Source: Bedellia somnulentella (taxonomy: Eukaryota > Arthropoda > Insecta > Lepidoptera > Bedelliidae). From it: 64,000 nt of DNA. Location of the stretch: positions 19,964,001 to 20,028,000 of the forward strand of contig OY755177.1 of assembly GCA_963576735.1 (NCBI GenBank), given 5' to 3'. The position numbers and the translations under genes are program-made. Below the pieces are notes generated by a model, which did not search any database, was not told the DNA's origin, and worked only from the letters and a program-made list of their open reading frames with translations. This document shows, piece by piece, positions 11,043 through 23,125 of this stretch. Within the stretch, counting starts at the first letter, position 1. Every line of letters begins with the position of its first letter.

Positions 11043-11235
11043 TAAAAAAAAACACTGTTCAGTAAAAAATAATAAACAAGACTTTCATTTTGATAGGTTA
11101 ATACTGAAAAAGCCATCACGGACTACAGATTTTCAAAAAGGGACTAGAGCATATATCCCGCGGTCCCACCACGGGATATAAGCCGGTGTGAGACCTATAA
11201 ACAAAAACATTTACTTTGCAGTCTTATCCTTGCTC

Positions 11236-11288
11236 AACTTTCAAAAGGCTACCCCTTCTAAGCATTTATAGCCGTGAGTATATGTATG
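11236..11288 (+). repeat. (ATGT)-tailed short repeat, 3' end only
   Basis: It matches from CAACTTTCAAAAG through GGCTACCCCTTCTAAG to GCCGTGAGTATATGTATG. Confidence 0.7.
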
Positions 11289-12520
11289 AATGTAAATAAC
11301 TTTAGACTTAGTAAAAACTCTAGACCAAGTATGCGGAAGAATAGACCTATATTTTGTAAATGCAAATGATCATTTGAAACATTGTTTTTTTTCTGTAAGT
11401 TTAATATTATGATATCATTTTAAATGTACTTTATTTTATGTTTATAATGTATGCCTGCATGTTTAGACATCTTGAACTTTTGAGAAATTACATCGTCATA
11501 TTTAACATCTAATAACAGCAAATATATGATTTGATATTTGAGGAAAATATTGATAAATTTAAATAAAGCACTACGGTTTGCCAGCTGTACGTGTGTATGT
11601 ATTGTTCCTACATTTTATAACATATTATCTCTCACTCATCGTCGATAAATAAAATAAGAAGGTTATATTGTAAAGCGCGGCGATAGAGAGCAGGTAGGAT
11701 ATTGTACGTCGCTGGTAACACACGACGTACGAGTATGAGAGTTTCAATTTAGCAGCGCCGGGCTCGATCATGGCAGCGAGTGATTTTTATGTGGCATTAT
11801 GCACATTTTTGTAATAAATATAAGTAATTGACTATGGAGGTTCTGTTAAGTTTGAAATCATTTATTCATCTTTCATGATGGCAGTGATCAACCTTTTAAG
11901 GAAACTTACATGGCTGTGTAGTAGTTAGTCTGTTCACACGCACACAATGGTGAACTCACAAACTTGATCTATTTCCAGCAAAATATCCCTCTATGTAAAC
12001 TTTTGAAAACCATTTTAGAAAATTAAAATATTTAACTTACTTCAGAAAACTGTATAGGTCGTGAAAATTGTAACTGATGGCGCAGCATAGAAATATACTA
12101 TATCTTCCCGTAGCTGTCAACAATAGGACTTATGCAAAGGGATTTGTATTCTATAAATGTGCCGGATAGTCTAAAAAAAGTGGTGAAGAAATGAATTAAA
12201 CCGCAATACCGCGCGACCAACTCGGCCAATAGCTCTGTCGAGTATCCTCAAAGAAAACAAGCAAAAAACTATAAAACGCTTGTAAAAAACGGCGAAGAGC
12301 CCGTTTCCTTCATTTTTACAACATCTTTGTGGATGTGGCAAATTAATTTCCAGAAGTTTGCGTCGGCTCGCAAAGATACGTCCGGCGCAACTTGCTCCTT
12401 GCACTTTCTGAAGAGTTCGGGCCGCTATTCTATGAGACGGCTATTCTAGATTGTGACACTTTTAAATTGAGAAATCTTTGGCTTTAAAAGTTTCAAAGTA
12501 AATACTATAAATGAAAAATA
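11289..12520. other. No feature recognised
   Basis: AT-rich, with a GC-richer stretch at 11670-11790. An open frame on the plus strand at 12197-12449 has no start codon upstream and no recognisable domain (see the rejected list). Confidence 0.35.
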
Positions 12521-12524
12521 TTGA

Positions 12525-12700
12525 CTTGAAATCCACCCTGGCTTTGCACGGGAACACAACCATTTAGAAATTTAATATTTAAGAAACTTATAAAAATAAG
12601 CCTCAGATAAACCCATCTACATAAATAGTTTGTGCGAAAAATTCCCTTAAAATTGGTCAAGCAGTTTCAGAAACAATTATGAATTAACAAACAGGCGAAA
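12525..12700. repeat. Interspersed repeat fragment (GGCTTTGCACGGG type)
   Basis: It contains CTGGCTTTGCACGGGAAC and AAAATTGGTCAAGCAGTTTC, phrases typical of a common lepidopteran repeat that usually precedes a (CAGA)n tract. A related copy starts near 35405. Confidence 0.4.
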
Positions 12701-13539
12701 ATTGTTTAGTAAAATATTTTTGTATGAGCACTGTTCATACTATATGCATTTTCTCGCTAATTTTAATATTACAAACATAACCTCCAGTTTTATCCATTTG
12801 TATAGCTTACATTATAAAAGATAACAATAATAGAACAGTAAAATAACCTGAAATTTCTGTAAGATGTTTAAAATATGTATTAAAATTGCACCTCCTAGTT
12901 GAAATACTAGCGGCGCGCGGGCGCGGGGCGGGTAACTCGATAATTCATTACAAACTAACTAAGCTGAATAATGTCGTGATCATTTTTATTTTCAAAGACT
13001 CGAGTATTAATTTAAAATGGTCGATCGTTACACGGACCTGTTTTAATGAAAGAGATAAATTATATCGCCGTACTTCGTTATCTTTCTTACATCAATCTTT
13101 ACCGAACGAATAATTGAACAAACAAAGACATGATTTTAAGACTCTCTGAATTGATTTAATTCAATTAACGATTTGAATAGACACATAAAAGTCGTTTAAT
13201 AGTTAAACTTCATTTGCACAAGTTTAAAACTTCTGGTATAAAAAAAAACCTTACAATAATACTCAAAAATATTACCTATTTTAATTGTAACATCACATTT
13301 CGCTAGATGAGAATTTATGCCTTAATTTATCCAGGTTTTATGGCTTTCAAAAGGGAGTACCTAATTGCTTCGCTCCATTACAACCGTAATGGCTTATCAT
13401 ATTATAAGACTCAATAAGAAGCTATGCTATTACAGTAATTATTATCAGGTAATTAAGTTACACGCCGATTGAACGGCCGAACGGTTTTAGAGTGGCGGCC
13501 ACGTACTGGGCTACGTAGTGCGAGTACGATACTCGAGGG
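12701..13539. other. No feature recognised
   Basis: AT-rich, apart from a short GC patch (GCGGCGCGCGGGCGCGGGGC) at about 12911. No coding or repeat assignment could be supported. Confidence 0.35.
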
Positions 13540-13678
13540 TGCAGCAACGACTTGGTGAAAGTAAAGGAAAGGAAGGATAGGATCAGTACAGGAACGGTCG
13601 TTGTGTTTGATATCACATAAAGAATTTGCCTATTTCCAGCAGTGGACGTGCATGGCTGATGATGATAACCATAAATTA
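13540..13678 (+). repeat. RTE-like LINE 3' fragment
   Basis: CGACTTGGTGAAAGTAAAGG, then CAGTACAGGAACGGTCGTTG, then CAGCAGTGGACGTGCATGGC and TGATGATGATAA: the usual end of an RTE-type ORF followed by an (ATG)n tail. The frame is not preserved. 13679-13950 shows nothing recognised. Confidence 0.65.
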
Positions 13679-13950
13679 AGTTGAGCACATAAGCTGCAGT
13701 ACTCTTATTTTGTATTTATAAATTCTTTCTGTGTTCCATTGGCTAAAATAAATAACACTACCCCACCACTTGGCGGGCTTCTATACGTGGTTTGAGATCT
13801 AGGTTTAACATAAGAAGAAGAAGAAATAATTTTTATTAAAAAAGTAAGAACACACTTACAAAGTACTTATGAACTAAACATGATATAAATTAAAAAAAAC
13901 ACTACACTTAACACAAATACACTTACATCTTTAACATTTTTTTTAAAAAC

Positions 13951-14314
13951 TAACATAACATAACATAAACGTTCACGCCGAATATCACCGAAGGGGTTGG
14001 CAGAGGTACTAATACTTCTGAACATCACGTGACTTTGTCACCTGGTGTTCAGAGTACCCACGTTTTGCATGGACAGTGTACTCACGTGATAGGGGGCAGG
14101 CCTATCGCCGTTTTGTACGAATACACTGTCACATGACTAAGTACAACTCAGTCATGTGGGTTTCCTCACGATGTGTTCCCTCACCGTTAACAACCATGAT
14201 AAATTAACCACACATATGTCTTTAGAAAAGACAAATTGGTGTAGGCCTGACCCGGGATTTGAACACTAGTCGCTTGCACGTTAACCGGTGTTCTACCCAT
14301 TGAGCTATCAGGTT
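13951..14314 (-). repeat. tRNA-derived SINE, near full length
   Basis: The plus strand starts with the (AACAT)n tail and AACGTTCACGCCGAATATC. It ends with CACTAGTCGCTTGCACG and the tRNA-like head ACCGGTGTTCTACCCATTG plus AGCTATCA. On the minus strand the head carries the A box TAGCTCAATGGGTAGAAC and a B-box-like GTTCAAATCCCGGG. This is the best reference copy of the family in the window together with 21847-22208. Confidence 0.88.
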
Positions 14315-14624
14315 TGTGTGTAGTTTATGGTTCATAGACAGTTGTTTAATACCAACGATCCTTTATTTTGAATATTTACCAACAGACTCTTAAAATAGCT
14401 TAGATATTGTTAGTTTTAAAGCTATAGCTTGTCTTTTTCGTGTATTTCATCGTATCTTTAAATATTGTAATGTTTAATTAATATTGTGCTTTGTCGTAAC
14501 ACGTGTAATAAAAGGATTATCATTAAATCCCGCTGTTACGAGTCCCGTGACGAACGTTTCCAAAATCAGATATTACCCAAACATTGTCAGAAACAGCCTC
14601 CCACTGATGTTATTTTAGCAGTAA

Positions 14625-15020
14625 CAACGGTTATGTGATCGTGTGAGGAATGATGTGATTCGTGAAAGGTGTGGTGTAAAAGATGATATTGTAAGAAAGA
14701 TAGAAAAAGGAATATTGAGATGGTTTGGGCACATAGAGAGGATGGATGACAGTAAATTGGTGAAAGAGATATATAGAGCCAATGTGGAAGGTAATGTTAG
14801 TAGAAGACGACCTCGGAGGACACATTTGGATCAAATAGAAAAAGTGCTCAAAAAGGCAGGTGTCCGAAGTATGAAGAATAAAAGAGCATGTATGAAAAGA
14901 TTGATGGATGTAAACGAAGCCAGAGAGGTTTGCCAGGATCGTACAAAGTGGCGATCGATAGTCTCTGCCTACCCCAATGGGAACTAACGGCGTGAGAATA
15001 TGTATGTATGTATGTATGTA
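14625..15020 (+). pseudogene. RTE-like LINE reverse transcriptase C-terminus and 3' end
   Basis: The open frame 14643-14987 (GTG-started, 114 codons, extending upstream through CDRVRNDVIR) ends in the C-terminal RT segment typical of RTE-like LINEs: ILRWFGHIERMDDSKLVKEI, then SRRRPRRTHLDQIEKVLKKA and REVCQDRTKWRSI. The stop is followed by CGGCGTGAGAATATG and a (ATGT)n tail (15001-15020). Only the 3' end of the element is present, so this is a 5'-truncated insertion with no catalytic RT motifs. Its 3' end is almost the same as the ends of the (ATGT)-tailed repeats and of the SINE at 43580, so this LINE probably supplied the machinery that moved them. Confidence 0.8.
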
Positions 15021-16000
15021 ACAACATAATTTTTTGAACAAAATTGCGCAGAACTTTGGGTACTGTTATGTACAATGAATAATAAGAGAAGCACACGCAC
15101 GCGCATCCTTTCTCAAATTATAAGAATGTCTTTGGTGTTTATAAGATAAAGGCGTAAATATATATTTTTTGTAAGAAACAGCTATTTACCATAAGTGTTA
15201 TGATATTAATTTAGGTTTTGCTTCACTGAAACTAAATTCAAAACTAAGTACTAATTTAAAACCTTTTAAGACTGTATTGAAAGTGTGTCATTGCAAAATG
15301 CCAATGACCTTCTTCTATCGCAGCATATCTAATTTGTGCGCTCGTAATTTCGTAGTAAACGGGCCCCAGACGGCGCTACAGTGAACAGTATAGCTAGTAC
15401 GAGCGCTATTGCATCGTCACGATATCGGTTAGAATGAGATGACAGTATACGATACTAAGTAAGTGCAAAAGAGATGGCTACTTTATACCACGCGATATCT
15501 AGTTATAAGGTCGATCGTACTAGCCATGCAGCTCCGCTGCGCTGTTCTCACTTTGTTAACACGTTTCACATTTACAGCGCACATTATTATACTGCTATTA
15601 TTGTAGCACTACCCGGCCGCAAATTTGTTTTTATATCCGACCACGGCAATGAGCCAGTAAGAAGGGTAATGATTTTCGCAGTCTATGTGTGTTGTAGGTG
15701 TGTTCCAACGTAGCACCTGAACTACTGAACCACTTTATATAAACGAGGTGTCAAAATGTTTGTCGTACTCTTATCGGTATTAAAGGCAATAAAATTAAAT
15801 TTAATATTTATGTGTGAGAGAATATAAATCTGAAAATCTAACTTCTCACAAATTAGCTAAGATTATCGTATAGTATTTGGTATTAAATAGTGGTTTTTAC
15901 AAGAATATTACATATAAATACGGGAACCATTGTTCATCTACATTGTTAAAATAATTATATTAATAAAGATATTTTTTTATTATTTATATACATGTACTTC
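15021..16000. other. No feature recognised
   Basis: It includes a moderately GC-rich part at 15340-15720 with short open frames, but no splice pair, no recognised domain and no family repeat. Confidence 0.35.
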
Positions 16001-16004
16001 AGAA

Positions 16005-16095
16005 TAAGAAATTCTTCAACCACTTTTGGAAAGTTAAGTGTGGAAAAATAGTATAATAAAGTTTGTTTGTGACAGGTCTCAAACCGCATCGGCCT
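16005..16095 (-). repeat. (ATGT)-tailed short repeat, internal fragment
   Basis: AGAAATTCTTCAACCAC, TTTTGGAAAGTTAAGTG and CTCAAACCGCATCGG follow the family order. Both ends are missing. Confidence 0.6.
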
Positions 16096-16379
16096 ACGTC
16101 GTTTGCGCTAATATTGACTCAAGTATGAATTTGAATATTAGTTATATTTTTTGCATCCTATTATTACTATACATCCTTGGTCCTAATTGGACTTAGTTCA
16201 TTGCTTAATATTTCAGTATGTTTGACTTGAAACTAATGAGTGAACTCAGCGTCGGTCCGTGTCACAGGGTGAACATGTGAAACAGACAAACTCGACACAA
16301 AAACAGTTTAATCATGAAATAAGTGTGTCCGGGGCGTGCCGCGACATTCATTGCTAAACTAAACAAACTACATTAACTA

Positions 16380-16520
16380 GTCCCCCCCGCGCCCCGCACC
16401 CCCGCCCGCACTCGCCCGTCCGATATAAACACCGCTCGCTACATTTTCCATTACAATCGTCTTATGTTCGCACAGTTTCAAGTTTTATCGTATATCCTGG
16501 AATCGTGGTAAACCTGTTCT
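16380..16520 (+). promoter_or_regulatory. Possible core promoter / GC-rich 5' region
   Basis: A C-rich block (CCCCCCGCGCCCCGCACCCC) is followed by a TATA-like GATATAAACACC at about 16422. About 30 bp downstream lies an unremarkable CATTACAATCG. A transcription start around 16450 would fit, but no coding exon could be tied to it. Weak call. Confidence 0.25.
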
Positions 16521-16691
16521 TTGTTGTCAAATCCTACACGTTGCACACTCCTCTGTATTTTCTATTTATTCGAGGACGTTCTCGGAAAGGCAACGTTTAC
16601 TTCGCGACGAACTTGCAAACATCTGTGTTCTAGCATTGATATACGAGATTTAAACGTGCGAAATATGAGATCGGTCGATCGATCATCGATC

Positions 16692-17211
16692 TACATATCG
16701 CTGTTATGGAACGATTTACTCCGTTGACGGCCGTTGCAGATTGAATTGCTCGTAGTCGACTACGATACCCGTAGAAACTTCTCCATCGATCGTAGCATTT
16801 TATTGAGAAACTTAGTACTCGTAGCGCATTCTGCGTAATATATTATCCCACATTGTTAACTATTTTAACACTGCCGTGTTTGCGATGTTAAATTATATAT
16901 TAACTTAATTTTAATTATCTCATGGATATAATTCTATTGGTTATCATTAATTACATATCGCTGTTATGGAACGATTTACTCCGTTGACGGCCGTTGCAGA
17001 TTGAATTGCTCGTAGTCGACTACGATACCCGTAGAAACTTTTCCATCGATCGTAGCATTTTATTGAGAAACTTAGTACTCGTAGCGCATTCTGCGTAATA
17101 TATTATCCCACATTGTTAACTATTTTAACACTGCCGTGTTTGCGATGTTAAATTATATATTAACTTAATTTTAATTATCTCATGGATATAATTCTATTGG
17201 TTATCATTAAT
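16692..17211. repeat. 260-bp perfect-like tandem duplication (two units)
   Basis: 16692-16951 is repeated head-to-tail at 16952-17211. By eye I see only one substitution (CTTCTCCATC versus CTTTTCCATC). TACAT occurs at the start, the junction and the end, so replication slippage or unequal exchange at a 5-bp match is likely. It lies just downstream of the possible promoter. Confidence 0.9.
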
Positions 17212-17215
17212 TACA

Positions 17216-17699
17216 TTGTCATTATTTATAAATTTTGATCTTCACTTGTTTAGGTTAGTTATTTTTTAATAATTTAAAACTATCGTTTCTCTTAATCTCT
17301 ATGTATTGTCTTAATCTCAGTTTAGTATTTATCTTATATTGTTAGTTTATTTCAAATTGCCATTTACTTAAATTATTATTTATTCGTGATGATCCTTTGC
17401 GGATGTACAGCCTGTATTCCGTGAGTACAAAGAAATTATCAAATTTGCTAGTCTGCATCGTAAATATTTTCCCACATCGTCACCGGAAAGACCATAGCTG
17501 TAAGCATCTAGTAAATAATAAAGTCATCAAAATAATAACTGTGGACGGGAAAGTGTCAGGGTGCTTAGCTTTTTGCAATAATATTTGAATAATAAAAAAT
17601 GACTCCTTAGAACTTAAAAAAGGGATGGTTGAGTATATATTTTTGTTGCTTAACATGCAAATCCTGTAAATCATGCAAAGGTAATACAAACAAAGTGCA
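17216..17699. other. No feature recognised
   Basis: AT-rich with small chance frames only. Confidence 0.4.
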
Positions 17700-17760
17700 A
17701 GTCGCGGGAAGCCGTTGAATGAAGGCAGCGCAGGAACGGTCAGCGTGTCGTATACATCTA
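17700..17760 (+). repeat. RTE-like LINE 3' scrap
   Basis: GCCGTTGAATGAAGGCAGCG, then CAGGAACGGTCAGCGTGTCG, is a short, degenerate piece of the same 3' coding end seen at 13540. Confidence 0.45.
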
Positions 17761-19765
17761 TTGTAACTATTAAAAGTGATTAAAACAAAACAAAAAATGT
17801 CTTCTTCAGGATTACTTTATTTTCAAAAACCGACTTTAGTAATCACACATTTAGAAAAAAACATTTTGACTATATACAGGCTGTACTTTTGGCTGAATCT
17901 TTACCTCAATAATTAATCCCGAATTAATGTTCTACAAATGTCGTAAAAAAAGTCGGTGTAGTAAATTAAATGTGATATATGTTGACCATTGTTATTTCTT
18001 CCACCACACGACGAAAGCAAATAAACTGTTGGACTTTTCTTTTATAGTGTATGTCTGTTGTTTGTCCTAATTAAATAAAAAAAATTACACTAAAATATTA
18101 AATGACATCTATGATAAGCTCATCCTATTTACATATTAATTATGCAAAATGTTTCAAACAATTATAACTGTTTTAACTACTAACCTAAAGTAAGATTCGC
18201 TTTAATCATAATCAATCAATTTATATACATCACACATCATATTTTTATATTTATACAACTTCCGTGTTCGTGTTTTTAGTAATGTAGTCCACTTACTTGA
18301 TGTCCTGGTGAGTTGCTCCGATCTCCCAGAATTGTTCAAGAGGTTATTTCTTCTGTATTTTGTTTAGATCTGAATGCATCCAATCTTTGCCAAAAATAAG
18401 ATTCCCTGTCCAAGGAATATCGTGTCCTTTTATTCTTTCCTTACTTTCTTTCGTATTCTACGTATTCCTGATTCAAACGCGTGCACCGGTGACCGCACCC
18501 AATGGTATCAAGGTTCACTTTCTCAGACGATATTACTTTTATATGGTCCACAATTCCACCGATTCACAATATAAACAATCAAAATATGCTGCTTCTATCA
18601 CAATACTCAAAATTTATACAAAATTAATTACAATTTTACAATACAACAACCGCCATTCAATTCAGAGAGCGTCAAGAGTTGTTTTTATCTATCCAATCAC
18701 TCAATATATAGAATAGGCTAAGGCTAAGCGCATACTGCCAAAAAACAAACACTTAATCATCTAGCGCGAACATCCGTCTTTCAAATACATACATTACATT
18801 ACAAAAAATGCACATGGGTATGGCGTGCTGAAAAGTCGTGTGACATATGTTAGCAATAAGGTATTTCTCAGCTCATTACGCACTGAGAATTCACCTCTGC
18901 TGTACTGCCTAACTTAGCTCACTGTGCCATTTGCTTTACTTAATAAATGTTGTGAATCCTTGATTTATAAGTTTCTGTTTGAACATCCGGAACATATTAA
19001 AATTAACCCTTAAAAACCGGTTGTGTGATTGCCCCTTTGAATTGAACACCAGTCAGTAAGATTTAAGTTAATGCATTGTTTGATCCAATACTCAAAAACA
19101 TAGGTCACAATAGATCGGTCAATCGACCAACGAAGGTTTGTCGGGTGAACTTCACAGAGTTGCGAACACGTGGAATTTATATTGGTCTCTCGAGCGCCGC
19201 CCATTGAACCCACTAAGCCTTTCGAGACTGGCCATATTGCCTCTTATCGCTTTGTTCTACAAGTGAATATTTTACGCTGAATATTCCAAAGCAGAGTACG
19301 CTTTTAGCAATTTCACATTTTAAAATTTAACGTTAGATTTTGGGTCATGTTTTTAGCAAGCAATTTTTAAGCAAGTAGTGCATTAAATTACTCTCACATT
19401 TTTTTATTAAGTTACGAACCCTTTGTACATGTCAGGATTTAAAACACTCACGGTTTGTGCGACATTTCAGTTGGCTTAGGATATTGCTGAATCAGCTGAT
19501 CCTCTGACACTTGAAATATTTCCGTTTGAAGTTGAAAATCTCGTGAGGTCCCGACTCCTATCACAATAGTAGTGGTTAATCAACCCTATCAACCCCATTC
19601 GAGGTAGGCGCGAGATTTCGGTAGGGGCATATATACAGCCTTTGATGAATAAAATAAATAGTAGACATTTTAATATCAGATGTCATTATTACGATAATAC
19701 TAATGTAAAATCTACAAGAAAACAGTTTACTTGTTTTTGTCAATGAGAGATTTTCTTTTTGAGAA
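17761..19765. other. No feature recognised
   Basis: AT-rich. The 118-codon frame at 18360-18716 has no recognisable domain and overlaps a second frame, so I do not call it a gene. No SINE landmarks were seen. Confidence 0.35.
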
Positions 19766-19774
19766 ATAAAAAAA

Positions 19775-20932
19775 GGCATGTATTTAACGCGGCGACAAGT
19801 TGATGCCATTTCGGGTCGTAAAAAAACTGAAAATGGATGGTAAATAATCTACTTTGGCGACTAATTAGAGGTAGCATCTTAACTAGAAAGCGGCGGCTTT
19901 TTAATGAGTTTTGAGGTTTTATTTAAATTTAATCTGGCAGTGATTTTCTTTTGTGGCAATTGAATTTCTTCTAAGGCGACAAATGATTGGCGGATAAAAA
20001 AGTTAAAATAGGCTTTCATAAATTCTAAAGTGGGGTTGTCTATAAACATGACCAAGGTCTAAAATAAATATAAACAAGATCTTAAAAAAATACTTTTGAC
20101 TACATTTGTAGGGATCTAAATTAACCAAATTGTGACATGCTATAAAACTATTCTTGGTCTATTTTATTAACATTCCCTCTTTTAAATGAACCTACACCTA
20201 CACAACTTAACCTTACCTAACAGCGGGTCGACGTCACCCCGCTTCGCGGGGTTCCTATTTCCGCTCTAAGGGACACAAGCTAACCCTAACCTAACCTAGC
20301 AAAAATACAATTGTGGTGATTAATTGTTTTTTAATGCGGGGGGCTTTGCCCCCCTTCCTCCCTCTGTTTTCCTTCCCTAACTTAATTGCATCTGCCCATT
20401 AGGCTGGGTGAAGCAACTTTTAACCTAACCCAATTTATTTTATTTTTATTAATTTTTACTTCAATACACATAATATGTAATTTACTTAATATTATAGTCA
20501 CAAAAATAAAAAAGCGAGCGAGCGCATTTGCCGCCTTTTCAAGAATTTACGAATCTGCAAACAATATTCTAATATCCAAATAAATTATTATAATACCCAT
20601 TTTCAGTTTTAAAGGTACCTAAAAATCGCTGCCAGATGTGTATTTTTATAATGAAATCCAATAGTTGCCAGTGAAGAATGTATGATATCCCCTCGGAAAA
20701 ATTAGTCGCCACATTAGGTTTTATAATACCTCAACCAGTTTTACACTGATCCCGCTTGATATATATGATACCTTATAGTAGCAGCCGTATTTTAAGTTTT
20801 TTGATCCTAGCATTTTGTTGCTTGTATAGTTTAATAGTTGCTAAAATATTTAATCACTGCAAAGTTAGTTTTTTTGTGACTTAATAGTAAGTTGCCTAAA
20901 AAGGATTTCAGTTGCCGTGTTAAATATTTGCC
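19775..20932 (+). mobile_element. 1.16-kb TIR element with 9-bp target duplication (copy 1)
   Basis: The ends are GGCATGTATTTAACGCGGCG and (reverse complement) GGCAAATATTTAACACGGCA. The 9-bp ATAAAAAAA lies on both sides (19766-19774 and 20933-20941). Many GGCRAC-type motifs recur inside (GGCGACAAGTTG, GGCGACTAATTAG, TCGCCACATT, GGCAACTTACTA in complement). The centre has two GC hairpins, CCCCGCTTCGCGGGG at about 20237 and GGGGGGCTTTGCCCCCC at about 20338. A 65-codon frame (20386-20583) is shared with copy 2 but not evidently coding. The 9-bp duplication suggests a non-autonomous Mutator-like element. Confidence 0.85.
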
Positions 20933-21151
20933 ATAAAAAAACAACCTAGTTTCCTAGAGCTCTGTACAGATCCACAATCTTATCTTGGCCGGTAAGGGCG
21001 TCGCTGTCATCGATATTAGTATTGCCAGTAAATAAAAATTAACCATTATAAGGGAAATAATTTTACATCATACAGGCTAATTTATGTAGTACAGTATTGA
21101 AATGTCTTAATAAAACAAATTATATAATATTCATTTCATTAATAACTAGCT

Positions 21152-21405
21152 GCTATGTAGTGTCGGCTTATATTAGCACTACCCCATTTCTACCGGTGGG
21201 TGTACGTAAGAGGCGACTAACGGTATTGGGGCTTTTAAGAGATTTTTGGGCGATGCGGTTGGAGACCCATCACCAATAACCTTTATTTTACCATCTTTAC
21301 CCTACTCAACTTTCCAAAAGTGGCTGAGGAGTTTCTAACTTCTTAGCTCTGGCTACCCCTTCTAGGGATTTACAGCCGTGAGTATATGTATGTATGTATG
21401 TAATA
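21152..21405 (+). repeat. (ATGT)-tailed short repeat, full length
   Basis: It begins TATGTAGTGTCGGCTTA and ends AGCCGTGAGTATATGTATG plus further ATGT units. It is inserted inside the TIR element 20965-22694. Confidence 0.9.
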
Positions 21406-21846
21406 AAATTATTGTAAGTAAGCAAGTTCGTTTTAATGTAAGCTAATTATATTTATTTATTTTTGCCCTTGTCTGGTATGTCTACCCGAATGACTGTGTT
21501 GCTTATCTTACCTCCCAAATGTTGTCTAGAAGAGATCGCTTTTAGCGATAACACTGCCAATGGTTCTTCTTTGCAAACTCATTATTTTATACTCAAGGAT
21601 TTGTTACTTGTGACACTCAGAGTTAATAAGTGGGTAACTACATAAAATCATTTTTTTAATCCTGTAAATCAGAGGCTTACCTTGTCGTGTACTGTCTTTT
21701 ACATTTCATATTCACACATAGATCCCCCAAAAAGGTGGCACAGAAAAAATAATTCTAAACATCAGATATCGTTTGGGTCATTCATTTTGCTGGGTCAGTG
21801 AATTTATGGGCACTTTTTTAATGCTGTTAACAACCTTGTTACATAT

Positions 21847-22208
21847 AACATAACATAACATAAACGTTTACGCCGAATACCCCCGAAGGGGTTTGGCAGA
21901 GGTACTAATACTTCTGAACATCACGTGACTTTGTCACCTAGTGTTCACAGTACCCACGCTTTGCATGAACAGTATACTCACGTGATAGGGGGCAGGCCTA
22001 TCGCCGTTTTCCACGAATACACTGTCACACGACTAAGTACAACTCAGCCATGTGGGTTTCCTCACGATTTTTCCCTCACCGTTAACAACCGTGATAAATT
22101 AACCACACATATGACTTTAGAAAAGACAAATTGGTGTAGGCCCGATTCGGGATTTGAACACTAGTCGCTTGCACGTTAACCGGTGTTCTACCCATTAAGC
22201 TATCACGT
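21847..22208 (-). repeat. tRNA-derived SINE, near full length
   Basis: The (AACAT)n tail first, then ACGCCGAATACCCCCGAAGG. The head at 22175-22206 is CGGTGTTCTACCCATTAAGC plus TATCACG. Same layout as 13951-14314. Confidence 0.88.
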
Positions 22209-22699
22209 CGTATTTGCCTTGTATTTTTATATGTCAGACAGTTATGACTTAAGAAATGACACATTGGTACATCCCCGCATTAGGATTAGAACCCACGCAT
22301 CAGTGTATACGAAGTGAAATCTTATTCAGGAGCATTTCCCCACTTCCCGTAACCCGCATCGCATGACTATCGATGCGCGCACAACTTTTCGGACGGTGTT
22401 AGCCTACTTAGATAAAATTTAACAATATAAATAATAATTTTCATGAATTTTTATATTGAATACTGGAAATAAAAGCGTTTATCAATAAGCAAAGATACAT
22501 CATAAAAATAATTGTCTTTGAAAAAAAGTTTCCACTACAAAAAATATTAATGAAAGTGATAATTTATTGTATACGTAGGTCATCCTATAATTTTTATTTA
22601 GTTAAGAACTAACTGACAATGACAGGCCGAAATTTCAAAATGGCGACAGTAGTACCAGAGTCGCCGCCGGCCAAGTTATGATTGTGGATCTGTAGATCT

Positions 22700-23125
22700 A
22701 ACTGCGTTACTTACTTGATTTTTTTCTTCGTGGCCTCAATCGTGTTGCCACAATAATTTCGCCAATGTCAACTTTAAAAACATGTGTCACATCACCATAG
22801 AGTAACTTATATTACCACGAACGACTTATTCTTATATATAAAAACAACAAAAAGAATGTTAAATATAAATACCGTCTTTGTTATTTACTTTTAAGCTATC
22901 TTGGCTTAAACTGATATTTATTTAGACTTACAAATCAGAACGTTTTTATGTACGTTCCGTTTTATGATATCATTACATCCAAGTATGAAAAACGGTGTGA
23001 CGTTCCGTTCCTACCAGTAACATAGCAAGTCTGGTGCCATCTATCCTGAGAACAGGGAAGAAGAAAAAAAGAAAAAAAGGAAAACCTCTCATTGTAACAT
23101 AAATAACGGGTCAAACATAAACTTT
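22700..23125. other. No feature recognised
   Basis: AT-rich, with an A/G-rich stretch (GAAGAAGAAAAAAAGAAAAA) at about 23058. Confidence 0.4.

Larger units (their letters stand above)
20965..22694. mobile_element. ~1.7-kb element with 28-bp TIRs and TA ends
   Basis: TACAGATCCACAATC plus TTATCTTGGCCGG at 20965-20992 is matched, with two mismatches in 28, by the reverse complement of 22667-22694. TA sits at the outer edge of both, as expected for Tc1/mariner-type target choice. No transposase frame was found. Two SINE insertions account for about 600 bp of the interior. Confidence 0.6.

Noticed and set aside
12197..12449. 84-codon plus-strand open segment
   Set aside because: No upstream ATG, competing frames on both strands, no recognisable domain; splice signals not convincing.
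14631..15041. 136-codon minus-strand frame
   Set aside because: Antisense shadow of the RTE C-terminal frame.
18360..18716. 118-codon plus-strand frame
   Set aside because: No domain, overlaps another frame, AT-rich composition of non-coding neighbours.
20386..20583. 65-codon frame shared by both 9-bp-TSD elements
   Set aside because: Sequence identity of the elements explains it; the end of the frame differs between copies and no domain is seen.
22641..22681. Short ATG frame beginning ATGGCGACAGTAG
   Set aside because: It stops after 12 codons and lies in the inner part of the right TIR region.
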